From Lentisphaerae bacterium ADurb.BinA184 (GTDB lineage: Bacteria > Verrucomicrobiota > Lentisphaeria > Oligosphaerales > MVZH01), in NCBI GenBank assembly GCA_002068325.1, contig MVZH01000018.1, positions 1 through 34,100 on the forward strand: 34,100 bases of DNA. Direction: 5' to 3'. A program made the position numbers and the translations under genes. Positions within the stretch are counted from its first letter, which is position 1, and the number at the start of each line of letters is the position of its first letter. Below are positions 16,429 through 23,826 of this stretch, one piece after another. The notes beneath the pieces are model-generated. The model ran no database searches, had not been told where the DNA came from, and saw nothing but the letters and a program-made list of their open reading frames with translations.

Positions 16429-16630
16429 AAACACAAGCGTCCCATTGCTCTCGCGCAGGCGGCGGGTGACGGGCGTCGGCTTCCACCAGGTTTCCAGCCA
16501 GGCGCGCAGACGATCCGCCGTGCCATGCCAGTCGCCGCGGTGCGACGCGATGGCACCGATCCTCAAGCTGGATCAGGCTGCCGGTTCGCTCGTCGAACTC
16601 CAACCGGATGTAGTCATTGGCCAGGCGCAT
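16414..16630 (-). pseudogene. Truncated, frameshifted DUF6259-like gene remnant
   Basis: From ATG 16630 the first frame reads MRLANDYIRLEFDERTG and then about eight more residues, typical of the N-terminal beta-sandwich of DUF6259-like glycosidases. After about 25 codons sense passes to another frame: GAIASHRGDWHGTADRLRAW, continuing LETWWKP to a TAG at 16414. That segment corresponds to residues 224-266 of the intact homologue at 436-2115. So about 190 internal codons and everything after the equivalent of residue 266 are missing. The ATG overlaps the AGE epimerase stop by 17 bp, so it was probably the next, coupled gene of this operon. The break coincides with a dispersed repeat. Confidence 0.65.
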
Positions 16631-17840
16631 GGGCGGGACTCCTTCCGGGAACGGGCCCGTCGCCGGCCGCCGCCAGCAACTGTCCGCAGAACCATTGCAT
16701 GCGGGGCAGATGGAAGAAGCTTTTCCACAGGTTGCCTTTCAGCGTTACGGAGACGCGGCCGTCGCGGTGCAGATAGCCGTACCACTCCCCGTGCTCGGGG
16801 TCGGGGAAGTGGGCGTAGCTCCAGTCGTGCACGAGCCGATGCATGCGCGCGTACTTTTCGTCGCCGGTCAGGCTCCAGGCCAGCAGCGTGGCGATGATGG
16901 CCTCGTTGTGCGGCCACCAGAACTTCATGTCGTGCCAGTACTCCTGCACCGGCCGGCCGAAGACGTCACGGAAGTAGAAGATGCCGCCGTGTTCGCGGTC
17001 CCAGCCGCGCTCCCACATCCAGTCGAGCATGTCCAGCCCGAGGCGGATCAGCGCCGCGTCCCGGCGCACGCCGCCTTCGCGCAGGATGAACCAGGCCCCC
17101 TCGATGGCGTGGCCGGGGTTGAGCAGGCGGCCGTCGAAGTGGTCGAGGATCTCGCCGCCGGGGCCGACGGCCTCCATCACGCAGCGCAGGTCGGGCTTGA
17201 CGAAGAGCCGGCCGATCTCCTCGATCGCGCGCTCGATCCAGCCGCGCAGCCCGGCGTCGTCGCCGAGGGCCTCGCGCAGTTCCTGGGCGGTGACGATGGT
17301 GATCATGCGCGGCGCCATGCCGATCATCGGCCGCGTGTCGGTGAACTTCGCCGGCATCAGCCCGGGGGTGAAATTCCAGCGCACGTACTGCTCGAACAGC
17401 TCGCGCGCACGGTGCGCCGAACGGTCGCACCCGGCGGCGCGTGCATAGGCCGCGTGGGCGATCGCGGCGAAGGATTCGCTGAAGGCGTAGCGCCGTTTGC
17501 GGATGGGGCGCCCGTCGCGGGTGACGTGGAAGAACATGTGCCCGTCGGCGTCGAAGCCGTGCCGGTCGAGGAAGTCGAGTCCGCCCTTCGCCCACGCCAG
17601 CCACTCGGGGCGTTTTTCGACGGTGTTGTGGAGCGTGAGCAGCATCCACGCCATCCGTCCCTGCGCCCACACGGACTTGTCGGTGTCGAGGAGGGTGCCG
17701 TCGCGGTCGAAGCTGTGCAGGAAGCCGCCGTGCTCGGTGTCAACGGCGCGCGGGAACCAGAAGCGCACCGTGTCCTCAAGCAGGCCGTTGCGGTAGAGTT
17801 CGCGGAGCTGCCGTTGCCGGCTGCGGGTCATCTCAGACAT
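16614..17840 (-). CDS. AGE-family epimerase/isomerase
   Basis: This 408-residue protein is a predicted (alpha/alpha)6 barrel of the N-acylglucosamine 2-epimerase family, which interconverts sugars at C2 or isomerises aldoses and ketoses. Family landmarks include RYAFSESFAAIAHAAYA, LNPGHAIEGAWF with the conserved His, WWPHNEAIIATL, GEWYGYLHRDG and KGNLWKSFFHLPR near the end. Length is normal. The open frame runs further upstream, but ATG 17840 has AGGAGG six bases before it. The start overlaps the preceding FAD oxidoreductase stop by 8 bp. Being within an array with sialidase-fold proteins, N-acyl-glucosamine or -mannosamine is an attractive but unproven substrate. It is probably cytoplasmic. 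Confidence 0.88.
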   Translation of the reverse strand: MSEMTRSRQRQLRELYRNGLLEDTVRFWFPRAVDTEHGGFLHSFDRDGTLLDTDKSVWAQGRMAWMLLTLHNTVEKRPEWLAWAKGGLDFLDRHGFDADGHMFFHVTRDGRPIRKRRYAFSESFAAIAHAAYARAAGCDRSAHRARELFEQYVRWNFTPGLMPAKFTDTRPMIGMAPRMITIVTAQELREALGDDAGLRGWIERAIEEIGRLFVKPDLRCVMEAVGPGGEILDHFDGRLLNPGHAIEGAWFILREGGVRRDAALIRLGLDMLDWMWERGWDREHGGIFYFRDVFGRPVQEYWHDMKFWWPHNEAIIATLLAWSLTGDEKYARMHRLVHDWSYAHFPDPEHGEWYGYLHRDGRVSVTLKGNLWKSFFHLPRMQWFCGQLLAAAGDGPVPGRSPAHAPGQ

Positions 17841-19218
17841 GCAGAGCCTCCTGATCAACGACGGCGCCCCACTCCCGCAGGGCGGCCCGCAGCGCGGCGA
17901 CATCCACCTCGGCGCACGCACATCCCGTGGCGGCCGCCCGGGCCGCCGCCGCGCCGGCCGCCTCACCCATGGCCATCACCGGCGCCATCACCCGCACCGG
18001 CCCGAGAACGTCGCGCTCGACGGACACGGCGCGGCCCGGACAAAGCAGGTTGCAGGCGCCGCGCGGCAGCATGATGCGGTAGGGCAGGGGGGTGAACGGC
18101 GGCTTGGCGACGCGCCCCTCGGTCATGGGCTGGCGGCTGGGCTGCCGGGGGTCGGGCAGATCCCAGCCGTAGCTGCTGAATCCGATGGCGTCAGAAAAGG
18201 CCCGGCCCGCGCACACGTCCGCGACGGTCAGGACGAAGTCGCCGACGATGCGGCGGGTCTCACGCACACCCAGCGCCGGCGCCACCGCCTTCAGTCGGGC
18301 GGCGGCAAACCCCGGGAAACGACGCCGCATCACGGCCAGCAGCCGCTGCGTCTCCTCTCGACCGCGGCGCAGGGCGTCGCTGACCGAGCCGCCGTCGCTG
18401 CCGTCCACGCCGACCAGCCGCGAGGTGTTGATCATCATCGTGCCCTTCTCCTGCAGTTGCACGCTGATGAAGATCTCGTAGGGGAACGGCCACTCGCCGG
18501 CGGCGCGCAGCTGGCTGATCAGTGTGCGGAAACGCGGTTCGTCGTGCCGGCCGATGTAGTCGGCGAGGGCATCCTGGTCCACGTTGTCTACATGGAACAT
18601 CAGCGTCGCCGGGGCCATGAGATGGTCGCCGTTGCGGCCCAGCTCGGTCGGGCAGCCGGCCCGGACGGCGAGGTCCGCATCCCCGGTGGCGTCAATCACC
18701 ACGCTGGCTGCCACGGCCTGAATGCCCGCCTTGTTGTGGATGACGACATGGGTCAGGCGGCCGCCGGCACTGGTCACGTCAATCGCCTGCGTGTTCAGGA
18801 GGACGACGACCGCCTCGCCGGCCAGCTTTCGGTCGAGGTAAGCGGCCATCGCGAAGGGATCGAAGGGAACCCCGTGCACCAGGCCCGCGAACCAGCCGTG
18901 GGGTTGGTACGTGCGGGCCGGATCGGCCGTCGGCAGCAGGGCGAACCCCTGGGCGGCGGCCTCGGTGGCGAGCTCCTTGAAGATGCCGCCGACAATCCAT
19001 CGCCCCTCCGCCGTGCGCCCGCCCAGCCAGTGCGCGACCAGGCCGGAGGTGCCCATCCCCCCCAGCTGTCCCTGCCCCTCAACCAGGAGAACGGAGGCGC
19101 CCGCGCGGCGCGCCGCCAGCGCCGCCGCACACCCCGCCGGCCCGCCGCCGCACACGACGACATCCCACGCGCCGAGGACCGTCACGGCACGCGCGGGAAG
19201 GTGAATGACGTCGGACAT
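17833..19218 (-). CDS. FAD-dependent oxidoreductase (FAD_oxidored family)
   Basis: The 461-residue protein has an N-terminal dinucleotide-binding fold with GGGPAGCAAALAARRAG (about residues 23-39), then LGGMGTSGLV and the second FAD contact DATGDADLAVRAGCP. The C-terminal stretch LCPGRAVSVERDVLGPVR, followed by MGEAAGAAAA, is typical of FAD_oxidored proteins that co-occur with BNR and beta-helix proteins in polysaccharide-rich clusters. The substrate is unknown; oxidation of a sugar or sugar acid is inference. There is no signal peptide, so it is not obviously Tat-exported. ATG 19218 has AGGA nine bases upstream; ATG 19224 is too close to it. Translation is probably coupled to the AGE epimerase. 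Confidence 0.83.
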   Translation of the reverse strand: MSDVIHLPARAVTVLGAWDVVVCGGGPAGCAAALAARRAGASVLLVEGQGQLGGMGTSGLVAHWLGGRTAEGRWIVGGIFKELATEAAAQGFALLPTADPARTYQPHGWFAGLVHGVPFDPFAMAAYLDRKLAGEAVVVLLNTQAIDVTSAGGRLTHVVIHNKAGIQAVAASVVIDATGDADLAVRAGCPTELGRNGDHLMAPATLMFHVDNVDQDALADYIGRHDEPRFRTLISQLRAAGEWPFPYEIFISVQLQEKGTMMINTSRLVGVDGSDGGSVSDALRRGREETQRLLAVMRRRFPGFAAARLKAVAPALGVRETRRIVGDFVLTVADVCAGRAFSDAIGFSSYGWDLPDPRQPSRQPMTEGRVAKPPFTPLPYRIMLPRGACNLLCPGRAVSVERDVLGPVRVMAPVMAMGEAAGAAAARAAATGCACAEVDVAALRAALREWGAVVDQEALHV

Positions 19219-19257
19219 GCGCATCCGTCCTTGCTGGCCGTCATGGCCGCGGCAGGT

Positions 19258-20370
19258 TCAGCCGCCCTGCAGCCAGTCGAGGTTGAAACGGGCCAGCGTC
19301 ACGGCGGCGATGTCGGTCATGTGTTCAAGCGCGCCGCACTCGTAGAGGCAGAAGACCGTCCCGTCCGGCAACACCGCCAAGTCGGAGTAGCCGGACGGAC
19401 CCGCTTCGAGAACCCGCGACGCACACCACGTCCGCCCGTCGTCCTCGCTCAGTCTCACCGTGACCCGCTTGCGGTCGCAGGCCCAGGCTGCCATCGTCTT
19501 GTCCAAGGTGTCGGGATTGGCGAAGAGGATGCGCCCCGGCCGGCGGCCGTCGGCCCAGTTGAGCCGGACCATCGAGGCCATGCAGACCGGTTCGAGCAGG
19601 GCGTCGTCCCACCGGACGTCCTGCCAGCCGGAAACCCCGTCCGGACTGACGGCCACGAGGCGGCGATGGCACTCCGACTCGGTGCGCAGGTTGAACAGGA
19701 CGCGGCCGTCCTCACACTCAACCATCACTGTCTCGCTCGGATTGCGGACCTCGCAACCCGCGACCGTGTCGCCGTGCCGACAGACGATGCCGCCGGCCTG
19801 CCAGGTCCGCCCATGGTCGTCGCTGAAGACCAGGCTGACGGCCGACGGCCGGTGCCCGCGCCGCCCCGTCCCCATTTCTGTGCCGCTGCCGTCGGACAGC
19901 CAGAGGGGGATGATGAGCCGCCCCGAGCGCAGCTGCGTGCCGTGTCCCGGCCCGGTGGCGCAGACCCGCCAGGGATACTCGCGGCGGAACGTCTCGAAGA
20001 CTGCCGTCACCTCGCGCGGGGCCGACCACGTGGCGCCGTCGTCCGCGCTGGCCACCGCGAAGACGCGCGCGTAGTCGTGACAGAACAGCGCCTGGACTTC
20101 TCCGGTTGCGGAGTCCGCAACCATCGCCAGGTTGCTGAGCGGCCCTGCCCCGTAGTCGGCGTTGGCGGCCAGGCGGCGGGGGGCGTCCCACGTGCGGCCG
20201 GCGTCCGTGCTGCGGCGCATGAGGAGGTCGTTGTCGTCGTAGTCGCCGCCTTGGCCGCGCCGGGCTTCGACCGTGGCCAGCAGCGCGCCGCGCGGCGTCG
20301 CGCACAGCCCGGGGATGCGGCAGGCGCGATAGCCGTCCTGGCGGGCTGCGAAGAGGGGCGTCTTGTCCAT
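19258..20370 (-). CDS. Sialidase/BNR-fold exo-glycosidase-like protein (2)
   Basis: This 370-residue beta-propeller protein carries a sialidase-like CRIPGL motif near residue 20 and four clear Asp boxes: STDAGRTW, SADDGATW, SDDHGRTW and SEDDGRTW. It is closer to a canonical sialidase layout than the paralogue at 15068-16219 because the RIP arginine is retained. No signal peptide is seen, implying action on imported oligosaccharides or a function other than secreted sialidase. ATG 20370 is chosen where the conserved part begins; the ribosome site is weak. It lies 39 bp upstream of the FAD oxidoreductase. A 13-bp palindrome (20107-20119) lies inside the coding region. Confidence 0.77.
   Translation of the reverse strand: MDKTPLFAARQDGYRACRIPGLCATPRGALLATVEARRGQGGDYDDNDLLMRRSTDAGRTWDAPRRLAANADYGAGPLSNLAMVADSATGEVQALFCHDYARVFAVASADDGATWSAPREVTAVFETFRREYPWRVCATGPGHGTQLRSGRLIIPLWLSDGSGTEMGTGRRGHRPSAVSLVFSDDHGRTWQAGGIVCRHGDTVAGCEVRNPSETVMVECEDGRVLFNLRTESECHRRLVAVSPDGVSGWQDVRWDDALLEPVCMASMVRLNWADGRRPGRILFANPDTLDKTMAAWACDRKRVTVRLSEDDGRTWCASRVLEAGPSGYSDLAVLPDGTVFCLYECGALEHMTDIAAVTLARFNLDWLQGG
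20107..20119. repeat. TGCGGASTCCGCA palindrome, copy 2 of 3
   Basis: TGCGGAGTCCGCA, extended to 17 bp as GTTGCGGAGTCCGCAAC. It lies inside the second sialidase-fold gene, where it encodes part of VADSATG. Confidence 0.5.
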
Positions 20371-20472
20371 CAGTGCTTCTGTGCCCTGCGTGTGCCGGGG
20401 GGGCGAGTGCATACCCCGATGGCCGGATTCAGGGAGGCGGTGCTCTTTGCGGCACGTCCTGAGTGTGCCCGG

Positions 20473-20700
20473 TCAAGCGTGGCGGCGTCGTCCGCGGGCG
20501 GTGGAGCGGCGGCGCAACGGCACGGTTCTCAGTCCGGCCAGCAGGTGTGCCTGTCTGGCCAGGCAGACCGAGACGGCACGGCGGGAGACGCCACGTTGCG
20601 ATTCCGCCCAGGTGAGGGTGTCCTGAAGCGCTCGCCAGCGGGCCTGGGGAGACCACATCCGTTCGCGAAGCGCCTCGGCCGCCTGCTTGGTGGAGGTCAT
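20473..20700 (-). CDS. Small protein, partner of the nucleotidyltransferase
   Basis: This 75-residue protein starts with MTSTKQAAEALRERMW and contains ARWRALQDTLTWAESQ; it ends in an Arg-rich tail. I do not recognise a named domain. Its ATG overlaps the stop of the nucleotidyltransferase gene (ATGA), with GGGGG seven bases upstream inside that gene, so the two are translationally coupled. A small, charged, mostly helical protein coupled to a nucleotidyltransferase recalls two-gene toxin-antitoxin layouts, although the order and function here are not established. It could also be a simple accessory subunit. Confidence 0.6.
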   Translation of the reverse strand: MTSTKQAAEALRERMWSPQARWRALQDTLTWAESQRGVSRRAVSVCLARQAHLLAGLRTVPLRRRSTARGRRRHA

Positions 20701-21182
20701 GGCGGTTCCCCCAAGGCCTGCCTCAGCGTCCGGATACGATCCGCCTTGCGTTCGTTGTCCGGCAAGGCCTCTTGACAGCGCAACATGTCACGGTCGGATA
20801 AGCCGCGGCAGACGATCCCGGCGGCCGTCTTGACCTCGACGGAGACGGCCCGGGAGCTGGGCCAGGCTCCCAGTCCTCTGACCTGCAGGAACACATCGAG
20901 CGCCCCGCCTGCGCAGATCATGCAGTAGACCGCCTGTCCGCCCAGCCAGCCGGGACGGCGCCCGGCCACGGGCCGCCAGTCCGATTCAGTCCTCCCCCAC
21001 TCCGCCTGGAGGGCTGCGAGCGCCTTCTCGCACCGCCGGAGGTTGGCGGCGGTCGGCCGCACCCACACGTCGAGGTCATAGGTGAGCACAGGCTGATGCC
21101 GGAGCATGAAGTTGACACCGCCCAGCAACAGGAACTGCACCCGCCACTCCAAGAGGGTCGCCAGCATGCCGTCAATGTTCAT
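20697..21182 (-). CDS. Nucleotidyltransferase-fold protein (DUF6036/AbiEii-like)
   Basis: The 161-residue protein begins MNIDGMLATLLEWRVQFLLL and has the minimal nucleotidyltransferase signature. GG lies in LLGGVNFML and, about 15 residues later, DLD in LTYDLDVWVRPT; these are the metal-binding residues of Pol-beta-type enzymes. The remainder contains GLSDRDMLRCQEALPDNERK. Families of this kind (DUF6036, AbiEii/MNT-like) include toxins and antitoxins that transfer nucleotides to proteins or tRNA; the target here is unknown. ATG 21182 is chosen for the conserved N-terminus. It sits 25 bp after the sulfatase and overlaps the small gene at 20473-20700. This pair interrupts an otherwise purely catabolic array. 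Confidence 0.7.
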   Translation of the reverse strand: MNIDGMLATLLEWRVQFLLLGGVNFMLRHQPVLTYDLDVWVRPTAANLRRCEKALAALQAEWGRTESDWRPVAGRRPGWLGGQAVYCMICAGGALDVFLQVRGLGAWPSSRAVSVEVKTAAGIVCRGLSDRDMLRCQEALPDNERKADRIRTLRQALGEPP

Positions 21183-21207
21183 ACCACGAATATAGTCCCT
21201 TCCGAGG

Positions 21208-22629
21208 TCACGACAAAGGCGTGTGCGACGGCGCCTGACCGCGGTTCTCCGGCAGCGAGCGCCATTCGGCCTCGACCTCCGCAAACCAGTTCTCGAGGAT
21301 GAGGCTGAGCCGGCTCACCTGCGCGGGGTGCGCCTCGGCCAGGTTCTCCCTCTCGCCGGGATCGGCGCGCAGGTTGAACAGCAGCGGCGCCCGCGGCGCC
21401 CCGATCTCAACGACCGGGTACGGCGGCCGGAAGATGCCATTGTGGATGAAATGCTCCGGGCCGTACATCGAGACGGCGAGCCACTGGATGTCCGGAACCT
21501 CGCCGGCGCCGTCCCGCCACGGCCGCACCAGCTTCCAGTCGCCGTCGCGCACCGCCGCATTGCACTCGGGCAGGGGGGCGTAGCGGTTCCACTGCCAGCA
21601 GCGGCGGGTCTGGGTCTTGCCGTCCTCGCCGCGCAGCACGGGGAGGACATTCACGCCGTCGAGCGGGAGGTTGTCCGGCGGCAGCGGCGTGCCGGTCGCC
21701 GCCAGCAGCGTCGGCAGCCAGTCGGCGAAGTGCACCATCCCGCCGACTTCGCGGCGGCCGGGCAGGCCGGCCGGCCAGCGCAGAATCATGGGCACACGGA
21801 TGCCGCCCTCGTAGACATTGCCCTTGCAGCCGTTGAGGTTGCTGTTGAAGCGGTCGAGCCGCTCGTCGCCGCGGCCGCCGAACTGCGGGCCGTTGTCGCT
21901 GCAGAACAGCACGAGGGTGTTCTCCTCGAGACCGCAGCGCCGGAGCGTCTCCAGCACGCGCGCCACCGCGCTGTCCATGCGGTGTATCATGCCGTAGAGC
22001 CTGGCCACCCCGCCCGTCGGCACGCCGGCCTTGCCGAGGAAGGGCTTGACCTCCTCGTCGGGCACCTGCAACGGCGTGTGCGGGGCGTTGAAGGTGAGGT
22101 GCAGGAAGAACGGCTCGCGGCGGTGCCGTTCGATGAAGGCGGAGGCCTCCTCGGCCCACAGGTCGGTGAGGTAGCGTCCGTCGCTGCGCCGGGCCTGTCC
22201 GCCCCATTCGATGCGCCACTGCCAGTAGTCGTGCATGCCGCCGCGGAAACACACGGTCTCGTCAAAGCCGCGGCGCTGCGGATGGTAGCGTTCATCGAAG
22301 GCGCCGAGATGCCACTTGCCGACCAGCCCGGTGGCGTAGCCGGCGGCCTTGAGCATGTCCGCCAGGGTGCGCTCGCGCAACGCCAGCCGCTCCAGCCCCC
22401 ACCACTCAAGGGTGTCGACCGAGCCGGTGCGGTGCGGGTAGCGCCCGGTCAGGAGACAGGCCCGCGAGGGATTGCAGACCGGCGAGGCGGTGTAGTGCTG
22501 CGTCAGGCAGACCCCCTCGCGGATCAGGGCGTCGAGGGTCGGGGTGCTCGACAGGCCGCCGTTGAGGGCGCTGAAGTCGCCGTAGCCGAGGTCGTCGGCG
22601 AGGATGAAGACGATGTTGGGGCGGCTCAT
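21208..22629 (-). CDS. Type I sulfatase (arylsulfatase family)
   Basis: The 473-residue enzyme hydrolyses sulfate esters. Metal ligands D12-D13 lie in the N-terminal RPNIVFILADDLGYGD. The formylglycine motif is C52-N-P-S-R56, continuing ACLLTGRYP, so it is a Cys-type sulfatase needing oxidation of C52 by a maturase not present in this window. Later landmarks are VGKWHLG and FCSDNGPQFGG, which supply further active-site and metal residues. There is no signal peptide, unusual for sulfatases of this family, so a cytoplasmic location and a small imported substrate are likely. ATG 22629 has AGGGAG eight bases upstream. It lies 22 bp after a URO-D-like gene, in one operon. Confidence 0.92.
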   Translation of the reverse strand: MSRPNIVFILADDLGYGDFSALNGGLSSTPTLDALIREGVCLTQHYTASPVCNPSRACLLTGRYPHRTGSVDTLEWWGLERLALRERTLADMLKAAGYATGLVGKWHLGAFDERYHPQRRGFDETVCFRGGMHDYWQWRIEWGGQARRSDGRYLTDLWAEEASAFIERHRREPFFLHLTFNAPHTPLQVPDEEVKPFLGKAGVPTGGVARLYGMIHRMDSAVARVLETLRRCGLEENTLVLFCSDNGPQFGGRGDERLDRFNSNLNGCKGNVYEGGIRVPMILRWPAGLPGRREVGGMVHFADWLPTLLAATGTPLPPDNLPLDGVNVLPVLRGEDGKTQTRRCWQWNRYAPLPECNAAVRDGDWKLVRPWRDGAGEVPDIQWLAVSMYGPEHFIHNGIFRPPYPVVEIGAPRAPLLFNLRADPGERENLAEAHPAQVSRLSLILENWFAEVEAEWRSLPENRGQAPSHTPLS

Positions 22630-22651
22630 CGGGGCGTCTCCCTGCCGTCGC

Positions 22652-23773
22652 TCACCCCTCGATCATCCGCCGTTTCATCTCGATGTAGTACATGGCGTTG
22701 TCGTACGAGATCTCGGGGGAGAACGTGTGGTCGAGGTGTGGAATGTAGCCGCCCTGTTCGAAGAGGGGCGGGATCTTGCTCTCGAGTTCGCGGCGGATGG
22801 CGTCACGGCCCTTCGCGATCTCGAGTTTGTCGATGCCGCCGCACAGCGCGAGGCTGCGCCCGAACTTGCGTCGGAGTCTGACCGGATCCATGCCCGAGGC
22901 CTGTTCCAGCGGCCAGAAGCAGTTGATGCCGGCCTCCATCCACAGGGGCACGAGAACCTCAGGGTCGCCGTCGGAGTCCACCCAGAAGGACCGGATGCCG
23001 GCCTGGCGCAGGCGGTCAATGATCCGCGCGTAAGGCTTGAGGAAGAAGCGGCGGAACTGGGCCGGGCCGAAGAGCGGGCCGCCCTTGCCGGCGCAGTCCT
23101 CGAAGAAGTTGAAGTAGTCGAACTGGACGTCTTTGAGCGCCGGTTCGATCAGCCGTAGCAGGAACTCGGTGTTGAACTCGACCATCTCCTCGACCAGGGC
23201 CGGGTCGTCGTAGAACAGCAGCGAAAGGTTCTCGGTGCCGACCCAAGAGCGCAGCTGCGAGTACAGCCCGAAGGAACCGTTGCCCAGCAGGCAGACCGGG
23301 TAGTCGCGGCCGCGCCAGGCCCGCGCCATCTCGTCCCACCACAGCGGGTAGCGGACCGGCAGGTCAGGGTCGTAACGACGTTTCAGTTCCGCCCACGACT
23401 GGCGGTCGCGCACGGGAAAGCTCAGGTACGTATCCATGGACATGCGGGTGTCGCGCACGGTTCCCGTCTTGAGGGCGCGGGTGACGATGCCGTTGGCGTG
23501 GCGGGCCGTAATCGTCTCCTCGTCCTCGGCGAGAACCTCATACTCGAAGCCCGGAATCATGCCGGTGTTCAGGCGGGCGAAGGCCCGGCGGTCGAGGCCA
23601 AAAAGCGGTTCCCCCTCGAACATGTCCGTGCTGCCGACGCGCGAGCGGCCGGGCGGCATGCCTTCGCGCCACCAGCGCTCGACCGTCTGCCCCCAGCAGC
23701 CCAGCTCGTAGTTCGGCACCCACGGGGTGGGTTCGCAGGCCAGGACCTTCAGGAAGCACTCGCGATGTGTCAT
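22652..23773 (-). CDS. URO-D superfamily protein (1)
   Basis: The 373-residue TIM-barrel protein belongs to the uroporphyrinogen decarboxylase-like superfamily, which also contains corrinoid-linked methyltransferases (MtaA, CmuA type). Landmarks are the N-terminal MTHRECFLKVLACEPTPWVP, FDYFNFFEDCAGKGG in the middle, SFWVDSDGDPEVLVPLWMEA, LCGGIDK and the final GGYIPHLDHTFSPEISYDN. Where zinc-binding methyltransferases have HxC, this protein has VDSDGD, so it is neither an obvious HemE nor an MtaA. ATG 23773 has GGAGG nine bases upstream. It is a paralogue of the next gene, 53 bp away, and is coupled to the sulfatase. Function is unknown. Confidence 0.8.
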   Translation of the reverse strand: MTHRECFLKVLACEPTPWVPNYELGCWGQTVERWWREGMPPGRSRVGSTDMFEGEPLFGLDRRAFARLNTGMIPGFEYEVLAEDEETITARHANGIVTRALKTGTVRDTRMSMDTYLSFPVRDRQSWAELKRRYDPDLPVRYPLWWDEMARAWRGRDYPVCLLGNGSFGLYSQLRSWVGTENLSLLFYDDPALVEEMVEFNTEFLLRLIEPALKDVQFDYFNFFEDCAGKGGPLFGPAQFRRFFLKPYARIIDRLRQAGIRSFWVDSDGDPEVLVPLWMEAGINCFWPLEQASGMDPVRLRRKFGRSLALCGGIDKLEIAKGRDAIRRELESKIPPLFEQGGYIPHLDHTFSPEISYDNAMYYIEMKRRMIEG

Positions 23774-23826
23774 CTCCACAGGCCTCCGGGTCGCCGGCCG
23801 CCGCAGGCCGGCACCGCGCCCCGCAT

